Below are positions 42,703-51,513 of a stretch of 64,000 nucleotides of DNA, one piece after another. The position numbers and the translations under genes were made by a program. Every line of letters starts with the position of its first letter. Positions within the stretch are counted from its first letter, which is position 1. Origin of the DNA: Tabrizicola_A sp965284335 (GTDB taxonomy: Bacteria; Pseudomonadota; Alphaproteobacteria; Rhodobacterales; Rhodobacteraceae); the NCBI RefSeq assembly GCF_965284335.1, contig NZ_OZ260076.1. One strand, 5' to 3'. The notes beneath the pieces are model-generated. The model saw nothing but the letters and a program-made list of their open reading frames with translations, did not search any database and was not told where the DNA came from.

Positions 42703-45177
42703 ATGTTGATTGCCTTTCGTTGGACCTTGCGTCTGTTTACCGGCCTTGTCGTGCTGGCGCTCTTGGCGGGTTGGCTGGCCTATTACATCTTGTCGCGGTC
42801 CTTGCCGGATTATTCCGAAAGCTTCACGCTTGAGGGGATTTCCGCCCCGGTCGAGATTGTGCGCAACAATGCCAATGTGCCGCATATCTTTGGCGCGAAT
42901 GAGCCGGATGTGTTCTACGCCTTGGGCTTTGTGCATGCGCAAGATCGGCTGTGGCAGATGACGATGCTGCGCCGCACTGCGCAAGGCAAGCTGTCCGAGA
43001 TTTTTGGCGCGCGCACCGTCAAGATCGACGAATTGCTGCGCAGGCTGGATATTTATGAGCTGTCCTTGCAATCGGTGGCCGCGCAAGATGCGCGCACCAA
43101 GGCCGCGCTTGAGGCCTATGCGGCAGGTGTGAATGCGTGGATCACCGAGGTGAACGCAGGCGCGCGGGGCCGGGGTGCGCCTGAGTTTTTCTTTTTCTCC
43201 AACGAAATTGCGGCCTGGGCACCGGCAGATTCCCTTGCGATCATCAAGCTGATGGCGCTGCAAATGTCGTCGCATCTGCAATCAGAAGTGCAGCGCGCCC
43301 AGCTGTCGCAGCTTTTGCCCGGCCCGCGTCTGGCCGATATTCTGCCCGATGATCCAACCAGCGCCGTGATCGCGCTGCCGCCCTATGCCAGCCTGGTGCC
43401 CGGCCCCTTCCCGCCCGCCCGGCCCCAAGCGATGGCCGATCTGGATCAGCCGCTGTCGCCCTTTAAATCGCGCGCCTTTGCCGGGGCCTCAAACGCCTTT
43501 GCCGCCCTTCCCGCCCGCTCGGCCGCTGGGGGCAGCCTTTTGGCCAATGATCCGCATCTGGGCCTGACCGCCCCCTCCATCTGGTATCTGGCGCGGCTGG
43601 ACCTGCCGACGGGTGGCATTATCGGCGGCACCATTCCGGGCATGCCGTTGATGCTGGTGGGACGGTCGGATCGGCTGGGTTGGGGCCTGACCTCGGCCTA
43701 TGTCGATGATCAGGATGTGGTGATCGAAAAGGTCAATCCGGAGAACCCCGAAGAATACCTGACCCCCGAAGGGCCAAAACCCTTCCGCACAGGCCATACC
43801 ATCATCACCGTCAAGGATGAGGCCCCCATCACCATCACTCAAAGATGGAGCGAAAGCGGCCCGATCCTGCCCGGCAGCCATTATGATCTGGCCTCGGTGA
43901 CACCACCCGGCACGGTGGCGGCGCTGCAATGGACGGCGCTTTCAGGCGCAGATACGTCGATGACCGCGGGCCTGCGGTTGATGACCGCGCAATCGGTGAC
44001 CGAGGCCATGGCGGCGGGTCAATTGTATATTGCCCCCAGCCAGAACCTGACGCTGGCCGATCAATCCTCGATCGCGCTGCAAACCATTGGCGCGGTGCCG
44101 CAGCGCGACCCCAGCCACGTCACCCAAGGCCGGATGCCCGCCCCCGGATGGGAGGGCCAGAACCGTTGGACAGGCGTGCAACCCTATGCCAACAATCCCA
44201 GCGTGATGAACCCCGGCTCGGGCATTGTGGGCAATACCAACAACAAAATCATCAGCCGCCCCTTCCCGGATCATCTGTCATTCGACTGGGGCGATACCCA
44301 GCGCGTGCAACGCTGGCTCGCCCTGATGACCGCGCGTGAGGTGCACACCCGCGACAGTTTCATTGAGGCGCAGCTCGACACCGTCTCGCCCACGGCGCGC
44401 AGCATCCTGCCGTTGATCGGGGCTGATCTGTGGTTCACCGGTGAGCCTGCACCGGATGGCACGCCCGAGCGGCTGCGTCAGCGCGCGCTGACGCTTTTGG
44501 CCGAATGGAACGGCGAGATGAACGAGCATCTGCCAGAACCCCTGATCGCCGAGGCATGGCTGCGCAGCCTGCAAGATCGGCTGATACGCGACGAGATTGG
44601 CCCCTTGGCCGATGCCTTTACCCATCCTGAGCCGGTCTTTATCGAGCGGGTCTATAAGAATATCGCAGGCGCTTCGGTCTGGTGCGATGTGATCCAGTCG
44701 GCGGCGGTGGAAACCTGCACCGATATTGCCCGCATTGCGCTGGATGACGCGCTGTTGACGCTGGTGGAACGCTGGGGCCCCAATATTGAAAGCTGGCGCT
44801 GGGGGGATGCACATCAGGCAACCCATGATCATCCGGTGTTGGGCGAGGTGCCGGGGCTGCGCCACTTTGTCAACATCCGCCAATCCACAAGCGGTGGCGA
44901 CACCACCTTGATGCGCGGCCGCACCAAGGGCACCGGGCCCGAGCCGTTTTTGAACGTTCACGCCGGGGCCTATCGCGGGGTTTATGACTTTGCCGATCCC
45001 GACAGTTCGGTGTTCATCCTGTCAACTGGGCAATCGGGGCATCCGATGTCGCGGTTCTATGATGATCTGTCCGAGCTGTGGCGGCGTGGCGAATACATTC
45101 CGATGAGCCTTGATCCGGACCTCGCCCGCGCCGCCGCTGTGGGCATCACTCGGTTGATGCCTCTTGCGGCTGAGTGA
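42703..45177 (+). CDS. Penicillin acylase family hydrolase
   Basis: An N-terminal nucleophile hydrolase of 824 residues. After a membrane or signal helix (about 10-30) comes the alpha chain. The self-cleavage point is before S263 in AGASNAFAAL, giving a beta chain starting at the catalytic serine, with LLANDPHLGLTAP just after. Members cut penicillins, cephalosporins or acyl-homoserine lactones. The substrate is not predictable; AHL acylase activity would suit the lineage but is inference. The gene stands alone. Confidence 0.92.
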   Translation: MLIAFRWTLRLFTGLVVLALLAGWLAYYILSRSLPDYSESFTLEGISAPVEIVRNNANVPHIFGANEPDVFYALGFVHAQDRLWQMTMLRRTAQGKLSEIFGARTVKIDELLRRLDIYELSLQSVAAQDARTKAALEAYAAGVNAWITEVNAGARGRGAPEFFFFSNEIAAWAPADSLAIIKLMALQMSSHLQSEVQRAQLSQLLPGPRLADILPDDPTSAVIALPPYASLVPGPFPPARPQAMADLDQPLSPFKSRAFAGASNAFAALPARSAAGGSLLANDPHLGLTAPSIWYLARLDLPTGGIIGGTIPGMPLMLVGRSDRLGWGLTSAYVDDQDVVIEKVNPENPEEYLTPEGPKPFRTGHTIITVKDEAPITITQRWSESGPILPGSHYDLASVTPPGTVAALQWTALSGADTSMTAGLRLMTAQSVTEAMAAGQLYIAPSQNLTLADQSSIALQTIGAVPQRDPSHVTQGRMPAPGWEGQNRWTGVQPYANNPSVMNPGSGIVGNTNNKIISRPFPDHLSFDWGDTQRVQRWLALMTAREVHTRDSFIEAQLDTVSPTARSILPLIGADLWFTGEPAPDGTPERLRQRALTLLAEWNGEMNEHLPEPLIAEAWLRSLQDRLIRDEIGPLADAFTHPEPVFIERVYKNIAGASVWCDVIQSAAVETCTDIARIALDDALLTLVERWGPNIESWRWGDAHQATHDHPVLGEVPGLRHFVNIRQSTSGGDTTLMRGRTKGTGPEPFLNVHAGAYRGVYDFADPDSSVFILSTGQSGHPMSRFYDDLSELWRRGEYIPMSLDPDLARAAAVGITRLMPLAAE

Positions 45178-45202
45178 TCTGCGCGAAACGGGAGCGCCAT
45201 GA

Positions 45203-45267
45203 AAAAGCCCCGACCCATAGGTTGAGGGTCGGCGTCTTGACAGAAACCCTTGTCGGACGCCGACCCT
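45203..45267 (-). terminator. hflX terminator with a competing hairpin
   Basis: Reading the minus strand, segment a (45267-45256) can pair over 12 bp with segment b (45236-45225). Alternatively the end of b, CCGACCC, pairs with segment c, GGGTCGG (45216-45210), followed by GGGGCTTTTTC, a terminator. The two hairpins exclude each other. Segment a overlaps the hflX stop codon. Confidence 0.7.
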
Positions 45268-46537
45268 AAAGCTCGCGATACCGTTTTTGCTGGCGCGCTG
45301 TCCAAAGGACGTCAATCTGCCAGCCGTCTTCGACCATCGCTTCGGCCTCAATCACACCCTCGGTATGCAGCCAAGCCCGCGCTTTTCCCGCAGAAAAGGG
45401 CAGATGCAAATGTTCCGGTGTCTTTTCTTCGCCAAAGACGGCGCTCATGGCCAAGAGCAGGCGATCAATCCCCTCACCGGTCAGTGCCGAGACAGGAAAT
45501 ACCCCCGCGCGGTTTTGGGCCTGCTGCAACAGCGCCTCGTGCTGACTGGGGTCGACAAGATCAAGCTTGTTCCACACCTCGAACATCGGCACCTTGGGAT
45601 TGACCTTGAGACTGGTCAGAATATCGGTGACATCGGCGGCCTGTTCGGCGGTTTCGGGGTGACTGATGTCCCGCACATGCAAGATAAGATCGGCCTCTAG
45701 CACCTCCTCCAAAGTGGCGCGAAAGGCCGCGACCAATTGCGTCGGCAGATCCGAGATGAAGCCCACGGTATCGGACACAATCACCTTGCGCCCTGACCCC
45801 TCTTTGGGCGAGGGCCCCGTCTTTTCATCCGGCAAAATCACGCCCCGCATCGTGGGGTCAAGCGTGGCGAAAAGCATGTCCTTGGCCAAAACCTCGGCCC
45901 CGGTCATCCGATTGAAAAGCGTGGATTTTCCCGCGTTGGTATAGCCCACCAGCGCCACCAGTGGAAACGGCACCTTGCGCCGTGAGGCGCGGTGCAATTC
46001 GCGGGTTTTCACGACCTTATCAAGCTGACGCTTCAGCCGGATCACCTGATCATCAATCGCGCGCCGGTCGGCCTCGATCTGGGTTTCCCCCGGACCGCCC
46101 ACAAACCCAAAACCACCGCGCTGGCGTTCAAGGTGGGTCCAAGCCCTGACCAACCTTGTGCGTTGATAGCTGAGAGCGGCCAGTTCCACCTGCAACACAC
46201 CTTCGCGGGTGCGCGCGCGATCGGCAAAAATCTCAAGGATCAGGCCGGTGCGGTCCAAAAGCTTGACGCCCCATTCCTTTTCCAAATTGCGCTGCTGCAC
46301 CGGGGTGACGGGGCCATCCACCAAGACCAGATCAATGCGCAACTCTTTCAGACGCTGCGCCAGATCCTCGACCTTGCCAGAGCCAAACAACATACCGGGG
46401 TGCAGCTTTGGCAGACGGATCACCTCGGCACCCAAGACCTCAAGATTGGGCAGCGCGGCGGCAAGGCTGACGGCCTCGGCAAGACCATGTTCGGCCAGAC
46501 GACGCGCGCGCGAGGTTTTCAGATCCGGATGCAGCAC
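45266..46537 (-). CDS. hflX: GTPase HflX
   Basis: HflX binds the 50S ribosome subunit and rescues or splits stalled ribosomes. It has the N-terminal HflX domain and a G domain with Walker A GYTNAGKSTLFNRM. The coordinates use the only standard start, a GTG that falls inside the conserved segment AYVLHPDLK. The same frame stays open for 34 more codons upstream, into the hfq stop region, with a plausible acidic sequence (EDEFDDDLLPDG) but no ATG, GTG or TTG. The true start may be a CTG at 46639 or ATC at 46636 (457 aa). The gene follows hfq as in other alphaproteobacteria. Confidence 0.9.
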   Translation of the reverse strand: MLHPDLKTSRARRLAEHGLAEAVSLAAALPNLEVLGAEVIRLPKLHPGMLFGSGKVEDLAQRLKELRIDLVLVDGPVTPVQQRNLEKEWGVKLLDRTGLILEIFADRARTREGVLQVELAALSYQRTRLVRAWTHLERQRGGFGFVGGPGETQIEADRRAIDDQVIRLKRQLDKVVKTRELHRASRRKVPFPLVALVGYTNAGKSTLFNRMTGAEVLAKDMLFATLDPTMRGVILPDEKTGPSPKEGSGRKVIVSDTVGFISDLPTQLVAAFRATLEEVLEADLILHVRDISHPETAEQAADVTDILTSLKVNPKVPMFEVWNKLDLVDPSQHEALLQQAQNRAGVFPVSALTGEGIDRLLLAMSAVFGEEKTPEHLHLPFSAGKARAWLHTEGVIEAEAMVEDGWQIDVLWTARQQKRYREL

Positions 46538-46635
46538 ATAGGCGCGCGTTGCGGGCCCCGCCGTCTCATAGGCATCAATCCCACTGCCATCAGGCAGCAG
46601 GTCATCGTCAAATTCATCCTCGGGACGATCAGGGA

Positions 46636-46869
46636 TCAGTCTTCACCCTCGTACAGGTTCAGCGGCCCGCCGGGCATGATTGTCGAAATGGCGTGTTTAT
46701 ACACCAGCTGCGACTGCCCATCGCGGCGCAAAAGCACGCAGAAGTTGTCAAACCAGGTGATCACGCCCTGCAGTTTCACACCATTGATCAGGAAAATCGT
46801 GACCGGAACCTTGGATTTACGAACCTGATTTAGAAACGCATCCTGCAAATTTTGTTTATCGGCGGCCAT
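46636..46869 (-). CDS. hfq: RNA chaperone Hfq
   Basis: Hfq is a hexameric Sm-like protein that pairs small RNAs with mRNAs. The 77-residue protein starts MAADKQNLQDAFLNQVRKSK and carries the Sm1 motif VTIFLINGVKLQGVITWFD and the Sm2 part LVYKHAISTIMP. It has almost no C-terminal tail. AAGGAC is upstream of the ATG at 46869; two upstream ATGs are less likely. Order ntrX-trk-hfq-hflX is a lineage signature. The spacing to hflX implies coupling. Confidence 0.97.
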   Translation of the reverse strand: MAADKQNLQDAFLNQVRKSKVPVTIFLINGVKLQGVITWFDNFCVLLRRDGQSQLVYKHAISTIMPGGPLNLYEGED

Positions 46870-47037
46870 TGGCTTTTTGTCCTTGTTATCCGTCGCTCTA
46901 CCCGCATCCGCCATCTTTGCTGGACGGACGCACAATTATTGCGCGATGCGCCAACAGTTTCCAGTGCAAAAACGGACATTTAAGCCATTTGAATTCGCTA
47001 TTTTGCATGATTCTCGCCATGCTGGCGCATGCTGGGC

Positions 47038-48579
47038 TTATCGGCGAAGGTTCTCAGGCAGCAAAATCGCCAGAATCGCCAAGGCTTCCAACCGCCCCAC
47101 GACCATCGCCAAGGCCAAAACACCCTGCACCAATCCGCTTTGTCCGCCATAGCTTGCCGCGATGCCGCCAGACTGTTCGACGATTGGGCCGGTGGTGGTC
47201 AAGGCTGACAGGGACAGGACAAGGCTTTCGTCAAAACTGACGCCCAAAACGGTCAACGCGGCGACAAAGGCGGCGATAGACAGGGCAAAGATCATGAAAA
47301 ACACCCATGCCATTGACGCGCCTTGCATCATGGCACTGCGGGAGGTTCCCTCGCTTGCCCGGCTGCGCGCCACGGCTGAGGGGTGGATCACCCGGTCCAA
47401 CTCTTGTTCGGCAAAGCGCAACAGCGCATAGACCCGCAGCAATTTGACCCCGCCGGCGGTGGTGGCCACACCTCCGCCGATAATCGCCAAGGCCCAAAGC
47501 AGCAAATCGGGCGAACTGAGGCCAGACCACAGCTGCCACTCTGCCCAATCGGCCGAAACATAGCCCGAGGTTGTCAGAAACGACAGGCAGGTGAACAAAA
47601 GCCCCCAAAGCGCGTGGATGGCTTGATAAAAGCCATGGGTCTGATCGTCGGTCAGCGCGGCGAAAAGACCGGCCCCGAACAAGACCATCCCACATAGCCC
47701 CACCACGCCCAGTGCCAAGATCAGCTCGGGGTCGCGCCGCAAATCTGCGCTGCCGCCCTGCCCGCCGCCCTGCCCCAAGAAACGCAGCAAGGGCTTGCGG
47801 CTTAGGGCGAAAATCAAAAACAGGGCCACGGCCATCTCGGCCAGCCGACCGCCTTGCCCGGCCGCCATTCCCCCTGACAATGGGCTGATACCCGAGGTCG
47901 AGAGCACCCCCATCGCGTGACAGAGCGCCACAAAGCTGTTTTCCCCCGTCATGACCAACATCAGCCAAAGGCCAAGCGTCAGCCCCGAATAGATCGGGAA
48001 AATGCTGCCCGCATAGCGCGCCATGCGTTCGGATGGGTCGGCCACGCGGGTGATCTGCTGCATGGCAGGGCTGGCACGTCCTGGAATACGGCCCGTCGCC
48101 ACCTCCACCCCACCGAGGTTCAGGGGCGACAGCACCGAAAACACCATGATCAGTGCAAATAGCCCGCCCAGCCAACCCACCAGCGCGCGCCACAAATGCA
48201 CCGAGGGTTGCAATGGCCCCTCCAAAACGGGTGCGCCCGTGGTGGTAAAGGCAGACAGCATCTCAAACATCGCCGGGCCGAACTCGGCCCCGCCGGCCGC
48301 ACGCTGGATCAGGGGCAAGGCCAAGACGGGGGGCAAGATCACATAGGCCAAAGCCAGAGAAATCAGGTGATTGCGCGCCACATTGCGCGGCTGCACATTG
48401 GCCCGCGCCAAGCCCAACATGCCCGAAAAGATCAAGACCAAGAGCGCCATATAGACAAAACTGCGCGCAAGTTCATGGTCGCGCAGCACAAAGGCATGGG
48501 CGGCGGGCACAAACATTGCAATTCCTGCCAGACCCAGCATCAAAACCAAAAGCGGCAGGTCCAGAATGCGGCGCATCAT
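47038..48579 (-). CDS. trkH: Trk potassium uptake protein, TrkH type
   Basis: The membrane subunit of the Trk/Ktr potassium transporter: 513 residues with four M1-P-M2 repeats. The selectivity loops are visible as TTTGAPV, STSGISP, TTSGYVS and TTTGPIV. It depends on the cytoplasmic gating ring of TrkA, encoded 13 bases upstream. The start at 48579 (MM) avoids overlap with trkA. Conditions of regulation are not visible. Confidence 0.94.
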   Translation of the reverse strand: MMRRILDLPLLVLMLGLAGIAMFVPAAHAFVLRDHELARSFVYMALLVLIFSGMLGLARANVQPRNVARNHLISLALAYVILPPVLALPLIQRAAGGAEFGPAMFEMLSAFTTTGAPVLEGPLQPSVHLWRALVGWLGGLFALIMVFSVLSPLNLGGVEVATGRIPGRASPAMQQITRVADPSERMARYAGSIFPIYSGLTLGLWLMLVMTGENSFVALCHAMGVLSTSGISPLSGGMAAGQGGRLAEMAVALFLIFALSRKPLLRFLGQGGGQGGSADLRRDPELILALGVVGLCGMVLFGAGLFAALTDDQTHGFYQAIHALWGLLFTCLSFLTTSGYVSADWAEWQLWSGLSSPDLLLWALAIIGGGVATTAGGVKLLRVYALLRFAEQELDRVIHPSAVARSRASEGTSRSAMMQGASMAWVFFMIFALSIAAFVAALTVLGVSFDESLVLSLSALTTTGPIVEQSGGIAASYGGQSGLVQGVLALAMVVGRLEALAILAILLPENLRR

Positions 48580-48592
48580 CGACCGCGCCCCG

Positions 48593-49972
48593 TCAAAAGA
48601 AATCGACCGAGACCTGCAACAGGCGCTCGACCTCGGGCCGGTCGCCCGCCATGGTAAAGAGGGCAATCACATCGCCCGCCTCGATCCGCAGATCGCCGGT
48701 GGGTTTCATCACCCGATCGCCCTTCATCACGGCGCCAACCAAAACGCCTTCGGGAAAATCCACCTCGCGCACCAGTTTGCCTGCCAAGGGTGAGGTGGGC
48801 AGAACCTGCGCCTCGATCATCTCGGCCTCGGCATCGCCAATCGAATAGATCGCCCGCACCTTACCATGACGAATGTGCCGCAGGATCGACGATACGGTGG
48901 TGGCGCGGGGGTTGATATAGGCGTCAATGTCCAAAGGCCCCATCAGGGGGGCCAATGTTGGGTCATTCACAAGGGCAATCGCCATAGGGCATCCGGCCTG
49001 CTTGGCCCGCACGGCGACCAGAAGGTTGGTCTTGTCATCATCGGTCACCGCCAGCACGGCATCGGCCCTGTCAATCGCGGCTTCGGACAAGAGATCCATA
49101 TCCATACCATCGCCGTTCAAGACGATGGTTCGTGTCAGGTTATCAGCCGCATGTTCGGCACGCGGGCGGCTCATCTCGATAATCTTGGCGCGGATCCGGT
49201 CGGTCCGCGCCTCGAGCGCGCGGGCCACGGCAAGGCCCACGTTACCCCCACCGATGATGATCACGCGCTCTTGCTTTTTGGTCCGCTTTCCAAAGACTTC
49301 CAGCGTGCGGTTCACATCTTCGATATGGGTGAAGACGTAGATCCGATCCCCCGCCATCAAGATATCCATCGGAGAGGGGGCAAAAAGCTTGCCCTCAGCC
49401 CGCCGCACCCCCACCACAATGGCGCGCAGGGTTGAAAAAAGCTCGTTCAATTGGCGCAAGGGGGTCATCAAGACCGGGCAATCTTCGGTCAGTGCGATGC
49501 CCAAAAGCTGCGCGCGCCCGGCCATAAAGCTTTCCGTGTCATAGGCCGCAGGCGCCGCCAATCGCTGCAAAGCGGCTTCGGCCACCTCACGTTCGGGGCT
49601 GATCACCACGTCGATGGGCAGATGATCGCGACGGTAGAGATCGGAATAGATGGCATCAAGATAGGACTGGCTGCGCAGGCGGGCAATCTTGCGCGGGACC
49701 GAAAAGATCGAATGGGCCACCTGACAGGTGACCATGTTCACCTCGTCGGAATGGGTGGCGGCGATGATCATGTCGGCATCGCGCGCGCCGGCTTTTTCGA
49801 GCACATCGGGGTAGCTGGCAAAACCCGCAACCCCCTGAACATCCAAGGTTTCTGACGCACGGCGCACCAGATCAGCGTTGCTGTCCACCACTGTGACGTC
49901 ATTCTTTTCACCCGACAGGTGGCGCGCAATTTGCCATCCCACCTGCCCCGCGCCGCATATGATGACTTTCAT
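48593..49972 (-). CDS. trkA: Trk potassium transport protein TrkA
   Basis: TrkA forms the NAD(H)/ATP-binding ring that gates TrkH. The 459 residues hold two tandem RCK units: the first Rossmann motif is IICGAGQVGWQIARHL at the N-terminus and the second is IIIGGGNVGLAVARAL (about 225-240), each followed by a TrkA_C domain. AGAGGTG precedes the ATG at 49972. Its position between ntrX and trkH/hfq is conserved in alphaproteobacteria. Confidence 0.95.
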   Translation of the reverse strand: MKVIICGAGQVGWQIARHLSGEKNDVTVVDSNADLVRRASETLDVQGVAGFASYPDVLEKAGARDADMIIAATHSDEVNMVTCQVAHSIFSVPRKIARLRSQSYLDAIYSDLYRRDHLPIDVVISPEREVAEAALQRLAAPAAYDTESFMAGRAQLLGIALTEDCPVLMTPLRQLNELFSTLRAIVVGVRRAEGKLFAPSPMDILMAGDRIYVFTHIEDVNRTLEVFGKRTKKQERVIIIGGGNVGLAVARALEARTDRIRAKIIEMSRPRAEHAADNLTRTIVLNGDGMDMDLLSEAAIDRADAVLAVTDDDKTNLLVAVRAKQAGCPMAIALVNDPTLAPLMGPLDIDAYINPRATTVSSILRHIRHGKVRAIYSIGDAEAEMIEAQVLPTSPLAGKLVREVDFPEGVLVGAVMKGDRVMKPTGDLRIEAGDVIALFTMAGDRPEVERLLQVSVDFF

Positions 49973-50078
49973 GGAACACCTCTGCTTGGGCTGGTGATGG
50001 CTTGGCACGGGTTGGGCCGGGGGTCAAGGTTTGCACCGAGACCAGGCCCTCTCCTGCGCCGGGATCGCGGGTGGAAAG

Positions 50079-50118
50079 CTGCGCCTCCGGCGGGGATATT
50101 TGGAAACAGATGAAGGGC
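50079..50118 (+). repeat. Dispersed hairpin element, family II, copy C
   Basis: GCCTCCGGCGGGG-ATATTT-GGAAACAGATGAAGGGC shows the downstream part of the family II layout, but the hairpin is not complete. It touches the ntrX stop and lies in the ntrX-trkA gap. Confidence 0.5.
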
Positions 50119-51513
50119 TTAGGTTTCATCATCCTCCTCGCCGCCGCCGTTCTTGTGCCCGCCAACCACACCGAGGGATTTCAACTTGCGGTGCAGCGCA
50201 CTTCGCTCCATGCCGACAAATCCTGCGGTGCGGCTGATATTGCCGCCAAAGCGGTTGATCTGGGTGATGAGATATTCGCGCTCAAACACCTCGCGCGCCT
50301 CACGCAGGGGCAGCGTGGCCATCGCCCCGCCCAAGACCATGCGCCCCGAGGCATCGGGGCTGGGTTCTTGGCCCGGCAATTCGCGGGTCTCAATCGGGCC
50401 GGTGCCATCACCAAGGATGAGCACACGTTCAATGACATTGCGCAATTGGCGCACATTGCCCGGCCATTGCATGGTTTGCAAAAGCGCCTCGGCCTCGGGC
50501 GTCAGATCGCGAAGCGGCAGGCCCTGAGACCGATGGAAAAGCTCAATAAAATGGCGCGTGAGTTCAGGGATATCCTCGCGCCGGTCTTCCAGGCTGGGGA
50601 CGGCAATTGGCACCACATTCAGCCGATCGAAAAGCTCTTGGCGAAAGCGACCTGCCCCAATTTCGCGGCGCAGATCCTTGGTGGTCGAGGAGATCACCCG
50701 CAAATCGACGCGCACCCTGTCTGTGCCGCCCGCGCGGGTGAATTGCTGTTCGGTCAGCACGCGCAAAATCTTGGACTGGGTTCCAAGGGGCATGTCTGCC
50801 ACCTCGTCAAAATAGACCACGCCGCCATGGGCCTGCTCCAAAAGCCCCTTTTCCACCCCCCGATCGGCGGTTTCGCGGCCAAAGAGCACCTCTTCCATGC
50901 GGTCGGGCTCGATCGTGGCGGAAGACACCGAGACAAAGGCCGCCCCCGCCCGGTTGGAGTTTTGGTGGATATAGCGCGCGGCCATTTCCTTGCCCGACCC
51001 GGCGGGCCCCGTCAGCATGACCCGACCGTTGGATTTCGTCACCTTTTCCAGATGCGATTTCAACGCCTTGAAGGCAGCACTTGAGCCCAGCATCTCGGTC
51101 GAGGTGACATCACGGCGGCGCAGATCGGCGTTTTCCCGGCGCAGGCGCGAGGTTTCCATCGCGCGGCTGACCACAACCATTAACTGATCAATATTGAAGG
51201 GCTTTTCGATGAAGTCATAGGCGCCCTGCTTGATCGCGGCGACCGCGATTTCAATGTTGCCATGGCCCGAGATGATGACAATCGGAATATCGGGATTGTC
51301 GCGCTTGACGGTTTTTAGAATGTCGATGCCATCCATCCGGCTGTCTTTCAGCCAGATGTCCAAAATCATCAGTGCCGGGGGTTCGGCATTGATTTCGGCC
51401 ATGCACTCATCCGAATTCGAGGCCAGCCGCACGGAATAACCCTCATCCTTCAGAATATCGCCGATCAGCTCGCGGATGTCTTTTTCGTCATCGGTAATCA
51501 AAATACTGGTCAT
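50119..51513 (-). CDS. ntrX: Nitrogen-regulation response regulator NtrX
   Basis: The 464-residue protein has a receiver domain (phospho-acceptor D52), an AAA+ domain with Walker A GPAGSGKE (169-176) and Walker B FDEVAD, and a Fis-type helix-turn-helix. In place of the sigma-54-contact motif GAFTGA there is FGRETADRGVEKG (211-223), so it should not act as a conventional sigma-54 activator. It starts directly at the ntrY stop (no gap), so it is made with its kinase. Confidence 0.95.
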   Translation of the reverse strand: MTSILITDDEKDIRELIGDILKDEGYSVRLASNSDECMAEINAEPPALMILDIWLKDSRMDGIDILKTVKRDNPDIPIVIISGHGNIEIAVAAIKQGAYDFIEKPFNIDQLMVVVSRAMETSRLRRENADLRRRDVTSTEMLGSSAAFKALKSHLEKVTKSNGRVMLTGPAGSGKEMAARYIHQNSNRAGAAFVSVSSATIEPDRMEEVLFGRETADRGVEKGLLEQAHGGVVYFDEVADMPLGTQSKILRVLTEQQFTRAGGTDRVRVDLRVISSTTKDLRREIGAGRFRQELFDRLNVVPIAVPSLEDRREDIPELTRHFIELFHRSQGLPLRDLTPEAEALLQTMQWPGNVRQLRNVIERVLILGDGTGPIETRELPGQEPSPDASGRMVLGGAMATLPLREAREVFEREYLITQINRFGGNISRTAGFVGMERSALHRKLKSLGVVGGHKNGGGEEDDET

